Assembly (NCBI GenBank): GCA_018780365.1
Contig: JADMJR010000368.1
Location: 1 to 36,453, forward strand
DNA from: Acidovorax sp.
GTDB taxonomy: Bacteria; Pseudomonadota; Gammaproteobacteria; Burkholderiales; Burkholderiaceae_C
Reading direction: 5' to 3'
Length of the DNA stretch: 36,453 nucleotides
The notes below the pieces were generated by a model. The model was given only the letters and a program-made list of their open reading frames with translations. It was not told the origin of the DNA and made no database searches. A program made the translations under genes and the position numbers. This document shows positions 16,290 to 25,043 of this stretch, in pieces. Numbering within the stretch: position 1 is the stretch's first letter; every line of letters starts with the position of its first letter.

Positions 16290-17366
16290 CTACGGGTCCC
16301 GCGTGCCCCGCAGGGCCAGCCAGCCCGCCACCGCCGTGAAGGCCGCCACCACGGCCACGATGATCCAGAAGCCGTGCCCGTTGTCCGCCAGCGGCACACC
16401 CCCCACGTTCATCCCGAAAAGCCCGGCGAGGATGTTGATGGGCAGGGCCAGCACGGTGACCACCGTCAGCACGAACAGGCTGCGGCTGTTGGCCTCCTGC
16501 ACGTTCGCGGCAATTTCTTCCTGCAGTAGCTTGATGCGTTCCTGCAGGCCCTGCATGTCGCGCAGCACCACCGAGAATTCTTCGGTGGAGTCGCGCAGCT
16601 CCTGGGCATCGTCCGCGCTCATCCAGACCGGTGGGTGCTGCAACAGGCGAAACAGTGCCGCAGGTTCGGGCGCCAGCAGGCGTTGCAGGCGCACCAGCAG
16701 CCGCCGCAGCACGCCCAGGCGGGCGCGCTTGTGGTCCAGGCGGCCCGCCAGCAGCTCGTCTTCCACATCGTCGATGCGCTGCGTCACGCCACGCACGATG
16801 TCCACCAGGCCCGAAGCCTGGGTGCGCATCAGCTCGGCCAGCAGGGCCACGCTGGAGTGGGGGGCATTGCCGCTGCGCACCGCCGTGCGCAGTGCGTCCA
16901 CTGAGCGCAATGGGCGGGTGCGCCCCGTCACCATCAGGTGGGGTGCCACGCTGGTCCACAGGGTGGCGATGTCCGAGGGCTCGAACGCAAAATCAAAGTG
17001 CGCATCGTTGAGCACGGCAATCAGCGTGTCATCGTCGCGCTCGATGCGGGTGGAGACGGAACGGTCCTTGAGCGCGTCAAAAAATGCTTCGGGCAGGTCG
17101 GCGTGCCGCTCCATCCAGCGCATGGCCTGCGCGTGGCTCAGGTTGAAATGCAGCCACAGAAACTGCCCTTGTGGCGCCGCCCCGGCCTGCAGGCCCACCA
17201 GCCACTGTGCAGCCTGGGCCGAATCCACCGCGTGGGGCGTGGCATGGGGCCCCAGCAGGTAGCCGCAGATCAGTCCGGCAGCGTCACCCCCGTAGTTGTT
17301 CAGGCCGGCGCTCGCGGGGAGGGCGGTGGCGGGGGCGGGAAAGGGAGGGTGGTCAACAGGCGGCAC
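16290..17366 (-). CDS. CorA/ZntB-type divalent cation transporter
   Basis: 358 residues with a GTG start at 17366. A long soluble N-terminal domain and a coiled-coil stalk (ELRDSTEEFSVVLRDMQGL) are followed by two membrane helices near the C-terminus, with the selectivity loop GLFGMNVGGVPL carrying GMN. The short, positively charged tail RGTRDP is typical. These proteins form pentameric channels for Mg2+ or exporters/importers of Zn2+; the NVGGVP form resembles ZntB more than CorA. It reads away from ppk2 across a spacer holding a Pho-box-like site. Confidence 0.92.
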   Translation of the reverse strand: MPPVDHPPFPAPATALPASAGLNNYGGDAAGLICGYLLGPHATPHAVDSAQAAQWLVGLQAGAAPQGQFLWLHFNLSHAQAMRWMERHADLPEAFFDALKDRSVSTRIERDDDTLIAVLNDAHFDFAFEPSDIATLWTSVAPHLMVTGRTRPLRSVDALRTAVRSGNAPHSSVALLAELMRTQASGLVDIVRGVTQRIDDVEDELLAGRLDHKRARLGVLRRLLVRLQRLLAPEPAALFRLLQHPPVWMSADDAQELRDSTEEFSVVLRDMQGLQERIKLLQEEIAANVQEANSRSLFVLTVVTVLALPINILAGLFGMNVGGVPLADNGHGFWIIVAVVAAFTAVAGWLALRGTRDP

Positions 17367-17390
17367 GGGCTCGCATCGTGGCTTGCGGGC

Positions 17391-17408
17391 ATGACAGCGC
17401 TGTGACAG
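17391..17408 (-). promoter_or_regulatory. Candidate Pho box between transporter and ppk2
   Basis: The minus strand reads CTGTCAC-AGCG-CTGTCAT, the direct-repeat 7-4-7 layout of the PhoB consensus (CTGTCAT-N4-CTGTCAT), with one mismatch. It lies 25 bases upstream of the transporter start and 78 bases upstream of the ppk2 start at 17486. Which gene it controls cannot be told; polyphosphate metabolism makes ppk2 the plausible target. Confidence 0.55.
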
Positions 17409-17485
17409 ATCACGCCAATGTCACGGCACTGTCACCACAGCGCGCCACCATGGCGCATCTCTTTTGTACCGCCGGACGGCCGCCC

Positions 17486-18400
17486 ATGTTCTACAACAAC
17501 GCCCTTGACTCCCAGGAGCTGATGCAGCGCATCGCCAACGACCTCATCGACAGCTACGACGAGGAGCTGGAGCTGGAGATCGAAGACCGCGAGGTGGACG
17601 ACATCGGCGCCCCCAGCCCCAGCGACAAGCTGGCGCGCCAGTTGTATTTCAAGGAGCTGTTCCGCCTGCAGGGCGAGCTCGTGAAGCTGCAGGACTGGGT
17701 GCAGCACAGCCGCGAGAAGGTGGTGATTCTGTTCGAGGGGCGCGACGCCGCCGGCAAGGGCGGCGTGATCAAGCGCATCACCCAGCGCCTGAACCCGCGC
17801 GTGGCCCGCGTGGCCGCGCTGCCCGCACCCAACGACCGCGAGCGCACGCAGTGGTACTTCCAGCGCTATGTGGCGCACCTGCCTGCGGCGGGCGAGATGG
17901 TGCTGTTTGACCGCAGCTGGTACAACCGCGCGGGGGTGGAGCGGGTGATGGGTTTCTGTAGCGACGACGAGTACGAAGAATTTTTCCGCACCGTGCCCGA
18001 CTTTGAAAAGATGCTGGTGCGCTCCGGCATCCGGCTCATCAAATACTGGTTCTCCATCACCGACGAAGAGCAGCACCTGCGCTTTCTGGGCCGCATCCAC
18101 GACCCGCTCAAGCAGTGGAAACTCAGCCCCATGGACCTGGAAAGCCGCGTGCGCTGGGAGGCCTACACCAAGGCCAAAGAGACGATGCTGGAGCGCACCC
18201 ACATCCCCGAAGCGCCCTGGTGGGTGGTGCAGGCGGTGGACAAGAAAAAGGCGCGCCTGAACTGCATCGCCCACCTGCTGGCACAAATGCCCTACCAGGA
18301 GGTGCCCCACCCCGCCGTGGTGCTGCCTGACCGGGTGCGCAACCCCGAGTACCTGCGCCAGCCCGTGCCGGGCAGCATGTACGTGCCGGAGAGCTACTGA
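17486..18400 (+). CDS. ppk2: Polyphosphate kinase 2
   Basis: 304 residues from the ATG at 17486; an in-frame ATG at 17450 would add 12. An acidic N-terminus (EEELELEIEDREVDD) precedes the kinase. Walker A FEGRDAAGKGG is at residues 83-93 and Walker B-like FDRSWYNRAGVERVMGFC follows, with a lid segment containing IHDPLKQWKLSPMD. This is the PPK2 pattern: phosphate transfer between polyphosphate and nucleotides. Length and motifs fit single-domain class I-type enzymes, but the preferred nucleotide is not certain. A Pho-box-like site lies in the divergent spacer. Confidence 0.93.
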   Translation: MFYNNALDSQELMQRIANDLIDSYDEELELEIEDREVDDIGAPSPSDKLARQLYFKELFRLQGELVKLQDWVQHSREKVVILFEGRDAAGKGGVIKRITQRLNPRVARVAALPAPNDRERTQWYFQRYVAHLPAAGEMVLFDRSWYNRAGVERVMGFCSDDEYEEFFRTVPDFEKMLVRSGIRLIKYWFSITDEEQHLRFLGRIHDPLKQWKLSPMDLESRVRWEAYTKAKETMLERTHIPEAPWWVVQAVDKKKARLNCIAHLLAQMPYQEVPHPAVVLPDRVRNPEYLRQPVPGSMYVPESY

Positions 18401-18417
18401 ACCTCGCAATGTGGTTG

Positions 18418-18484
18418 TTGTTTGATTGCTATTTATTTGATAGCTGTAAAGGCATGTCCATAGCGCGGTAGAGCCTGAAATTGC
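18418..18484. repeat. Dispersed intergenic repeat, copy C
   Basis: Blocks TTTGATAGCTGTAAAGGC, ATGTCCATAGCGCGGTAGAGCCT and flanking TTG..AAATTG match the order of copies A and D. It lies between ppk2 and the convergent GlxA-type regulator gene. Confidence 0.6.
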
Positions 18485-18518
18485 CTTGATTTCACGGCCT
18501 GTGGGTCTCCGTGCCCGG

Positions 18519-19520
18519 TCAGTGCGCCCGGCTGGTGCCGCCCTGCGATGGTGTGCCCCCGCGCCCGAACTGGTGCCAGGCCCGGCGCAATTGGGTGTCG
18601 GAACTGAAGCCCGCCATCTGCGCCGCCTGCGTCACGTTCTGGCCGGACCGCAACGCGGCCTCGGCCGTGGCCAGGCGGATGCGGCGCAGGTACTGCAGCG
18701 GCGCAATGCCCGCATGTTCCAGAAACAGCCGGGTGAGATGGCGTGGCGAGGTGTGGGCCACCTCGGCCATCTGCGGCACGCTCCAGTCGGCCTGGGGCTG
18801 CTGGCCCACGGCGTCCTGCACGCGGTGCAGGGCGGGGTGCAGGTGGTTGCGGTGGTGCAGAAAGGGCGAGAACTCCGGGTCGTTGGGCCCCCGGCGCAGC
18901 GCCACCACCATGGACTGCGCCACCTGGGCCGCCAGCGCGGGGCCGCAGGTGTCGGAGATGCGGTGCAGCAGCAGGTCGATGCCCGTGGTCACGCCCGCGC
19001 TGCTGTACACGGCGCCATCGGCCACAAACACGCGGTTGGCCACCACGTCGCAGTGCGGGTCCACGGCGGCCAGCTCGTCCAGGTGCAGATGGTGGGTGGT
19101 GGCGCGGCGGCCCGTGAGCAGGCCGGCGTGGGCGGCCAGCACCGAACCGGCGCACACGGTGATCAGCTCCATCTGCCCGGCCACGGGTCGCAGCCCGCGC
19201 AGCCAGTGCAGCAGCGCACGCGCCTCGTCACCCGCCACGTCGATGTGTTTGCCCGCCAGTCCCACCAGCACCACCCAGGCGGGTGCGGGCAGGGTGGCGG
19301 GCAGGGGCTCAAGCCCTGTCAGCACGGCGCCCACCGAGGTCACGGATTGCGGCGTGGGGCTCACGAAGTGCTGCACAAACCGCTCGGGCAGGCCCCGGTT
19401 CACCAGGGCCTGGTTGGCGATGCGCAAGGCCTCGGCCGGGCCGGCCCAGTCCAGCACCAGGCTGCCTGGGAGCAGGGCGAAGTACACGTGGATGGGGGAA
19501 GAAGGTGGTGTGTCCTGCAT
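18519..19520 (-). CDS. GlxA-type AraC family regulator (DJ-1 domain plus HTH)
   Basis: 333 residues from the ATG at 19520; a TTG at 19535 is an alternative. The N-terminal 190 residues form a DJ-1/PfpI (class I glutamine amidotransferase-like) domain with the nucleophile-elbow motif ITVCAGSVLAAHAGLL. The C-terminal 110 residues are an AraC-type double helix-turn-helix (SVPQMAEVAHTSPRHLTRLF, then NVTQAAQMAGFSSDTQLRRAW). Such proteins activate genes in response to small molecules. It is the third gene of a minus-strand operon with the PfpI and isochorismatase genes. Confidence 0.92.
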   Translation of the reverse strand: MQDTPPSSPIHVYFALLPGSLVLDWAGPAEALRIANQALVNRGLPERFVQHFVSPTPQSVTSVGAVLTGLEPLPATLPAPAWVVLVGLAGKHIDVAGDEARALLHWLRGLRPVAGQMELITVCAGSVLAAHAGLLTGRRATTHHLHLDELAAVDPHCDVVANRVFVADGAVYSSAGVTTGIDLLLHRISDTCGPALAAQVAQSMVVALRRGPNDPEFSPFLHHRNHLHPALHRVQDAVGQQPQADWSVPQMAEVAHTSPRHLTRLFLEHAGIAPLQYLRRIRLATAEAALRSGQNVTQAAQMAGFSSDTQLRRAWHQFGRGGTPSQGGTSRAH

Positions 19521-19548
19521 CGAAGGTTCTTGCAAACGGGGCGGCCTC

Positions 19549-19562
19549 AGAGCCTGTTCAAA
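19549..19562. repeat. 14-mer shared with the right-edge insertion-sequence end
   Basis: AGAGCCTGTTCAAA is identical to 36402-36415. It lies in the 48-base gap between the regulator and PfpI genes. A chance match cannot be excluded, but the 14 bases are identical and end abruptly. Confidence 0.35.
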
Positions 19563-19568
19563 GGCGTT

Positions 19569-20246
19569 TCATGGCGCCGTGTTCCACGGGGTGTCCATCT
19601 GGCGGGCGGTGCGCTCGGACAGCGCCGCGCCCGCCAGCCGGGTGACAAGGTGCAGGCTCATGTCGATGCCCGCGCTGATGCCGGCCGACGTGACCAGCGC
19701 ACCCCGGTCCACCCAGCGCACATTCTCCTGCACGTCGAGCGCCGGGAACTGCGCGCGCAGGTCGGCAATGTCCTCCCAGTGCGTGGTGGCAGGGCCTTCT
19801 GTCAGGACCCCGGCGGCTGCCAGGATGAAAGCGCCCGTGCAGACCGATGCCGTGATCTGCGCGCGGCCCGCTGCCTGGGCCACCCAGGCGCGGGTGGCGG
19901 GGCAGGTCGCAGCGGCATCGACCACGCCGCCCGGCACGATGAGCACGTCGGGCGCGGCAGCGCTGGCAAAGTCCGCATCGGGCAGCACACGCAAGCCCGC
20001 GCGGGCGCGCACCGGGGCCAGACTGCGGGCCACGCACTGCACCACAAACGGTGCGGGGGCGCAGGGGTGCTGCCGCTGGTGCATGCGGCTGGCGGTGGTG
20101 AACACCTCGTAGGGCCCGCCCAGGTCCAGGGCCTCCACCTCGTCAAACACCAGGATGGATATCTGCAACGGCTGGGCGCTCACTGGTGTACCTTCGGCTT
20201 CGCCTGCGGTGCGAGCTTGTTTGGGGCGGCCCGGCGCGGCGCTCAT
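19569..20246 (-). CDS. DJ-1/PfpI family protein (isonitrile hydratase-like)
   Basis: 225 residues from the ATG at 20246, which overlaps the isochorismatase stop by four bases. The core shows ISILVFDEVEALDLGGPYEVF at the start, DVLIVPGG in the middle, the nucleophile-elbow ASVCTGAFILAAAGVLTEG with its Cys, and TTHWEDI with the partner His. This pattern is found in isonitrile hydratases and related cyclised DJ-1 enzymes. The substrate is not proved by the sequence. A frame extending to 20507 overlaps the neighbour and is not used. Confidence 0.9.
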   Translation of the reverse strand: MSAAPGRPKQARTAGEAEGTPVSAQPLQISILVFDEVEALDLGGPYEVFTTASRMHQRQHPCAPAPFVVQCVARSLAPVRARAGLRVLPDADFASAAAPDVLIVPGGVVDAAATCPATRAWVAQAAGRAQITASVCTGAFILAAAGVLTEGPATTHWEDIADLRAQFPALDVQENVRWVDRGALVTSAGISAGIDMSLHLVTRLAGAALSERTARQMDTPWNTAP

Positions 20247-20803
20247 GCTGCGGCCCGGTCCAGCGCCTGCTGCACGGTGCACAGCGTGGCAAAGCGGCCC
20301 TGCAGCACGGTGGCGGTGCGGGTCTTGATGTCGGCCGCCGCCAGCACCTGGCCATCGGGCTGCACCATGTCCCAGGTGTGGGTGGCGTCGGTTACGTAGT
20401 CCACGGCCCAGCCCAGGTCGGAGGCGTGGCGGGTGGTGGTCTCGCAGCATTGTTCGGTGCGGATGCCGCTGATGATGAGGCGCTGGATGCCATGGCGTGT
20501 GAGCCACACATCCAGCCCCGTGCCCACCAGCGCACTGTGGCGCGACTTGGTGAAGGTGGCGGCCGCGTCAAAACTGGCCAGGCCCTCCAGCGCACGCACC
20601 TGGCCCGAGGCCTGCGAGAACGGGTTCTCGGCCACCTCGGGGCCCTCACTGTGGAACACACGCACCACCGGGATGCCCTGGGCGACGCTGCCCGCGATCA
20701 GGGCGTTCTGGGCCTGCAGGTAGGCGGGCAGGTCCTGCTCCGTGAAGAACGGGCGGTGGCGGAAGGATTCCTGGACATCAATCACAATCAGACAAGTTTT
20801 CAT
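20243..20803 (-). CDS. Isochorismatase-like cysteine hydrolase
   Basis: 186 residues. The triad is visible: Asp in LIVIDVQESF, Lys in AATFTKSRHSALVGTG, and Cys in GIRTEQCCETTTRHASDLGW. This is the nicotinamidase/isochorismatase fold with C-N hydrolase activity. The second residue pair CC at the elbow is a little unusual. It is first in an operon with the PfpI and GlxA-like genes. The group may degrade a small nitrogen compound sensed by the regulator (inference). Confidence 0.92.
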   Translation of the reverse strand: MKTCLIVIDVQESFRHRPFFTEQDLPAYLQAQNALIAGSVAQGIPVVRVFHSEGPEVAENPFSQASGQVRALEGLASFDAAATFTKSRHSALVGTGLDVWLTRHGIQRLIISGIRTEQCCETTTRHASDLGWAVDYVTDATHTWDMVQPDGQVLAAADIKTRTATVLQGRFATLCTVQQALDRAAA

Positions 20804-20862
20804 GCGGAAATCTCTGGAGAGGGGTGTTTGGAAGCCCCTATCCTCGCGCCGAAGGCCTTTGT

Positions 20863-20882
20863 TGTCCGATGTTTGTGGGACA
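20863..20882. promoter_or_regulatory. Candidate operator upstream of the isochorismatase operon
   Basis: TGTCC-N10-GGACA is a perfect short inverted repeat 60 bases upstream of the start codon. The arm spacing puts the half-sites on neighbouring turns, as for AraC- or LysR-type sites. Weak call. Confidence 0.3.
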
Positions 20883-20977
20883 GACTTCGATCAATTTAGG
20901 CCATTTTTTGTCTGGTCCTGTTCTGATTGCGGTCTGCGCAGGCACCCCGTCCTTTCGCCCTTACTTTTGCAGTCCCG

Positions 20978-22591
20978 TCAGCGCAGCTGGCGCGGCGCCG
21001 CAGCCGCAGGCAGTGCCGCTGGGGCGCCGTCTGGCCCAGCCCCGTGTCCACCTTCGTGCAGCCGGAAGGCGGCCACCACCTGGTTCAGTTCGTGCGCCTG
21101 CTGCTGCAGCGCGGCGGCTGCGGCAGTGGCCTGCTCCACCAGGGCAGCGTTTTGCTGGGTGCCCTGGTCCATCTGGGCAACGGCCTCGTTGATCTGTTCG
21201 ATGCCGTCGGTCTGCTCGCGGCTGGCCTGGCTGATCTCTTCGATCACGGCCGACACGCGCTGCACGCTGTTCACCACCTCCTGCATGGTGCTGCCCGCCT
21301 GCTGGGCCAGGTCTGCGCCTGCCTTCACCTGCTCGGCCGAGTTGCCGATCAGCGCCTTGATCTCCTTGGCGGCGGCGGACGAGCGCTGGGCCAGGCTGCG
21401 CACCTCCGAGGCCACCACCGCAAAACCCCGGCCTTGTTCGCCTGCGCGCGCGGCCTCCACGGCCGCGTTCAGCGCCAGGATGTTGGTCTGGAACGCAATG
21501 CCCTCGATGACCCCGGTGATGTCGGACACCTTGCGCGAGGACGCGTCGATGGAGCCCATGGTCTGCACCACCTGCTCGACCACCGTGCCGCCCCTGCGCG
21601 CCACCTCGGAGGCCGAGTGCGCCAGCACGCTTGCCTGGCGGGCGTTGTCGGCGTTCTGCTTCACGTTGGAGGTCATCTCTTCCATGGAGGCGGCGGTCTG
21701 CTCCAGCGCGCTGGCCTGGGATTCGGTGCGGGCCGACAGGTCGTGGTTGCCTGCGGCGATCTGCTGCGACGCGCTGGCGATGTGTTCGGTGCCGTTGCGC
21801 ACCTTCTGCACGATGCGGTGCAGGCTGTCGCGCATGGCCTGCATGTCGAGCATGAGGCTGGAGCTGTCACCGGTGCGTGTGGCCACGGCCACCGACAGAT
21901 CGCCTTCGGAGATGCTGCGGGCAATGCTGCGCGCATAGCCGGGCTCCCCGCCCAGCTGGCGGATCAGGTTGCGCGAGATCAGGGTGCCAATCACCAGCAG
22001 GGCGGCGCCCAGCAGCAGTGCCAGCACGCCAAAGCGGATCGCGCGCTGCCAGATGGCCGTGTCCACCGTGTCGATGTACACGCCCGAGCCGATGACCCAG
22101 CCCCAGGGCGCAAAGCCCTTGACATAGGAGGTTTTCTCGACCGGCGTGTCGCTGCCCGCCTTGGGCCACAGGTAGGGCACAAACCCCGCGCCGCTGGCCT
22201 GCACGGTGCGCACGAACTCCACAAACAGCTGCTTGCCGTTGGGGTCTTTGTTGGCGGTGAGGTCTTGCCCGTTGAGTTCGGGGCGGATGGGATGCATCAC
22301 CATGCGCGGGTGCATGTCGTTGATCCACACATACTCGTTGCCGCTGTAGCGCACGGCCTGGATGGCCGCCGCCGCGCGCTTGCGGGCCTCGTCGTCGGGC
22401 ATGCCGCCCTTGGTGCTGAGGTCGTGGAAATGTGTGGCGATGCCATGCGCCGACTCCACCACCTGGCGCACGCCGGTCTGGCGTTCTTCCAGGATCAGCT
22501 GGCGTTCGGACACCAGGAACCAGGCGGTCATGACGGCGATGCCGAGGAGGGCGCTCAGCACCAGAAGGGCCAGTTTGCGTGCGATGGTCAT
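20978..22591 (-). CDS. Methyl-accepting chemotaxis protein (sCache)
   Basis: 537 residues. A first membrane helix ([20 protein letters not shown]) precedes a periplasmic single Cache domain, with [21 protein letters not shown] and a later [21 protein letters not shown] second membrane helix and HAMP follow, then the long signalling coiled coil with the hairpin tip [32 protein letters not shown], split here. No CheR-binding NWETF-type pentapeptide is seen at the C-terminus, which is Ala/Pro-rich. AAGAGG lies upstream of the ATG. The ligand is unknown; sCache receptors often bind organic acids. Confidence 0.96.
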   Translation of the reverse strand: MTIARKLALLVLSALLGIAVMTAWFLVSERQLILEERQTGVRQVVESAHGIATHFHDLSTKGGMPDDEARKRAAAAIQAVRYSGNEYVWINDMHPRMVMHPIRPELNGQDLTANKDPNGKQLFVEFVRTVQASGAGFVPYLWPKAGSDTPVEKTSYVKGFAPWGWVIGSGVYIDTVDTAIWQRAIRFGVLALLLGAALLVIGTLISRNLIRQLGGEPGYARSIARSISEGDLSVAVATRTGDSSSLMLDMQAMRDSLHRIVQKVRNGTEHIASASQQIAAGNHDLSARTESQASALEQTAASMEEMTSNVKQNADNARQASVLAHSASEVARRGGTVVEQVVQTMGSIDASSRKVSDITGVIEGIAFQTNILALNAAVEAARAGEQGRGFAVVASEVRSLAQRSSAAAKEIKALIGNSAEQVKAGADLAQQAGSTMQEVVNSVQRVSAVIEEISQASREQTDGIEQINEAVAQMDQGTQQNAALVEQATAAAAALQQQAHELNQVVAAFRLHEGGHGAGPDGAPAALPAAAAPRQLR

Positions 22592-22771
22592 GGAGGGCCT
22601 CTTGAAACGGAACGAGAAAGCCGTGCGCGGTGGTCCCGCAGCAGGGCGGCAGCATCGCTTGCAGGGTAATGCCGCAGCCCCGCAGGCGGCATGGCGATAA
22701 CCCGCATGGGCGGGCCCGAAGGAGGCAAGGCCGCCCGGGGCCGGGCGGGAGAACAGTGGGGCGGGGAAGGG

Positions 22772-23878
22772 CTACACCAGCCGCGCCGCCACCAGTTCCT
22801 TCTTGAGGTAGGCGTAGAACAGGGGCGCCGCCACCAGCCCGGCGGGGCCGAACACCGCCTCGGCGACAAACATCACGGAGAGCAGCTCCCACACGCCCAT
22901 CTGCGTGCGGCGGCCGACCACCTTGGCGTTGATCACGTATTCGGCCTTGTGGATCAGGATCAGGAAACCCAGGCAGGCGGCTGCCGCCAGCGGCGACACC
23001 GACAACCCCACGATGGTGATGACCACGTTGCACACCAGGTTGCCCACGATGGGCACCAGCCCTGCGACGAAGGTGAAGGTGATCAGCACCGGCGTGTAGG
23101 GCAGCTCCAGGCCCCACAGCGGCAGCGCAAACAGCAGGAACAGCGCGGTGAGCAAGGTGTTGAACGCCGCGATCCAGAACTGGGCGGCCACGATCTGGCG
23201 GAAGGCTTCACCAAACAGCGTGATGCGCAGCTTGAGCTGCTGGGCCAGTGGCCCGCGCGCCAGCACCGGGGGCCGCACGGCCGCCAGGGCGCCAATCAGC
23301 AGGCCTACGTAGGCAAACAGGATGCTGGCCAGCCAGGCCCGCCCGGCCACGGCCAGGGCCCCGGCCTTGGCGCCCAGGTAGCTGGCGATGATGCGCTGGA
23401 TGTCGGCGGCGCCTTCGGGCAGGTGCGAGGCCATGTCGGCGGGCAGCTTCAGGCGCAGCTCTAGCACCGTGCGCGCCATGTAGGTGAGCAGCTCCTGGTA
23501 CTGCTGCGGCGCGCTGACCAGATAGCCCCGCGAATGGGTGAGCCCGATGGCCAGCAGGGCCAGCGGCAGCAGCATCACCAGGCCGGCCGCCGTGATCTGC
23601 GCTGCGCGCAGGCGGGTGGATGAGGGAGCACTCTGGCGCTGCATGCGGCCCAGGCCCTGCGCAAACCAGCCAGTGAGCGCGCGGGTGAGCAGAAAGCCCA
23701 GGCACACACACAGCAAGCCGGGCAGCAGGCCACGCCACATCACCAGCAGCAAAGCCCCGGCCACCAGCAGGTAGCTGGCGGTCACGATGCCCTGGTTCAG
23801 GGCCCGGGGGGGCTGCGTGGTGGGCGCGGGCTCCGTCAGGGCGGAGGGGGAAGGGGCCGGAGAAGGGCGCTGCGCCAT
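22772..23878 (-). CDS. AI-2E family permease
   Basis: 368 residues from the ATG at 23878, where a Pro-rich cytoplasmic tail begins (MAQRPSPAPSPSALTEP). About eight membrane helices are visible, with a long soluble loop (ELLTYMARTVLELRLKLPADM to YLGAKAGALAV). The family includes the so-called AI-2 exporter TqsA and PerM-like proteins of unsure substrate. The C-terminal part GFLILIHKAEYVINAKVVG and VWELLSVMFVAEAVFGPAGLVAAPL is the conserved family signature. PurM lies just upstream on the same strand, and hda is close; the permease/hda neighbourhood is a known betaproteobacterial pattern. Confidence 0.92.
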   Translation of the reverse strand: MAQRPSPAPSPSALTEPAPTTQPPRALNQGIVTASYLLVAGALLLVMWRGLLPGLLCVCLGFLLTRALTGWFAQGLGRMQRQSAPSSTRLRAAQITAAGLVMLLPLALLAIGLTHSRGYLVSAPQQYQELLTYMARTVLELRLKLPADMASHLPEGAADIQRIIASYLGAKAGALAVAGRAWLASILFAYVGLLIGALAAVRPPVLARGPLAQQLKLRITLFGEAFRQIVAAQFWIAAFNTLLTALFLLFALPLWGLELPYTPVLITFTFVAGLVPIVGNLVCNVVITIVGLSVSPLAAAACLGFLILIHKAEYVINAKVVGRRTQMGVWELLSVMFVAEAVFGPAGLVAAPLFYAYLKKELVAARLV

Positions 23879-23912
23879 GCGCTGGTGCGGGGCTGGACGG
23901 GGGCTGCGTGGG

Positions 23913-24962
23913 TCAGGCCACGACCACGGCGGCACCTTCGCCGCGCGCTGCAATCGTGCCAATGGCGTACACCTGCTCGCCGGCGGCGCGCAGCGTGGCG
24001 GCCGTGGCGTCGGCATTCGCCGCGTCCACCACCACCACCATGCCAATGCCGTTGTTGAAGGTGCGGTTCATCTCGATGTCGTCAATGCCGGCGGTCTTCT
24101 GCAGCCAGGCGAATAGCTCGGTCTGGGGCCAGCTGCCCTTCTTCAGGTGGGCGGCCGTGCCGTCGGGCAGCACGCGGGGGATGTTTTCCAGCAGGCCACC
24201 GCCGGTGATGTGGGCCAGGGCCTTGATGGGGTGGGCCGCCAGTGCGGCCAGTACGTTCTTCACGTACAGGCGGGTGGGTTCCATGATGGCTTGCTTGAAG
24301 GGCTTGCCGTCCAGCGTGGCCGGCACGGTGCCTGCGGCCTCTGCGCGGTCAATGCACTTGCGCACCAGGCTGAAGCCGTTGGAGTGCACACCATGGCTGG
24401 CCAGGCCCAGCACCACATCGCCAGGGGCCACGTCCTTGCCGGTCAGGATCTTTGACTTTTCGACCGCGCCCACGGCAAAACCGGCCAGGTCGTATTCGCC
24501 TGCAGGGTACATGCCGGGCATTTCGGCGGTTTCGCCGCCGATCAGGGCACAGCCGCTCAGCTCGCAGCCCTTGGCGATGCCACCGACCACGGCTGCGGCC
24601 GTGTCCACATCGAGTTTGCCGCAGGCGAAGTAGTCGAGAAAAAACAGGGGCTCGGCGCCCTGCACCAGCACGTCGTTCACGCTCATGGCCACCAGGTCAA
24701 TGCCCACGGTGTCGTGCATGTTCCACTCGAACGCCAGCTTGAGCTTGGTGCCCACGCCGTCGGTGCCCGAGACGAGCACGGGCTCCTTGTAGCGCTTGGG
24801 CACCTCGAACAGGGCGCCAAAGCCGCCGATGCCCGCCAGCACGCCTTCGCGCATGGTCTTCTTGGCCAGCGGCTTGATGCGCTCGACCAGGGCGTCGCCC
24901 GCGTCGATGTCAACGCCGGCGTCTTTGTAGGAGATGGGGGTGGAGGGGGCAGAAGAGCTCAT
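23913..24962 (-). CDS. purM: Phosphoribosylformylglycinamidine cyclo-ligase (AIR synthetase)
   Basis: 349 residues, full length. It makes AIR from FGAM with ATP, the fifth step of purine synthesis. Family marks are [11 protein letters not shown] at the start, the ATP-loop [45 protein letters not shown], and the C-terminal [16 protein letters not shown]. The gene is preceded (on the minus strand) by an MFS transporter gene and followed by the permease. Confidence 0.98.
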   Translation of the reverse strand: MSSSAPSTPISYKDAGVDIDAGDALVERIKPLAKKTMREGVLAGIGGFGALFEVPKRYKEPVLVSGTDGVGTKLKLAFEWNMHDTVGIDLVAMSVNDVLVQGAEPLFFLDYFACGKLDVDTAAAVVGGIAKGCELSGCALIGGETAEMPGMYPAGEYDLAGFAVGAVEKSKILTGKDVAPGDVVLGLASHGVHSNGFSLVRKCIDRAEAAGTVPATLDGKPFKQAIMEPTRLYVKNVLAALAAHPIKALAHITGGGLLENIPRVLPDGTAAHLKKGSWPQTELFAWLQKTAGIDDIEMNRTFNNGIGMVVVVDAANADATAATLRAAGEQVYAIGTIAARGEGAAVVVA

Positions 24963-25043
24963 GGGAGGGTGCTTTGGTGCTGGTAGGCCCGACAGGCGGG
25001 CTGGAATCCGGGGATTTTAAGGGGGCTGGCCCGTTGGGGCCGC

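Noticed and set aside
16225..16959. N-terminal extension of the ParB-like frame to 16959
   Set aside because: It overlaps the transporter gene and is Gly/Ala/Arg-rich; the ATG at 16224 gives a family-like N-terminus.
18486..20399. 637-aa plus-strand frame opposite the GlxA-PfpI operon
   Set aside because: It spans two recognised genes on the opposite strand and shows no domain.
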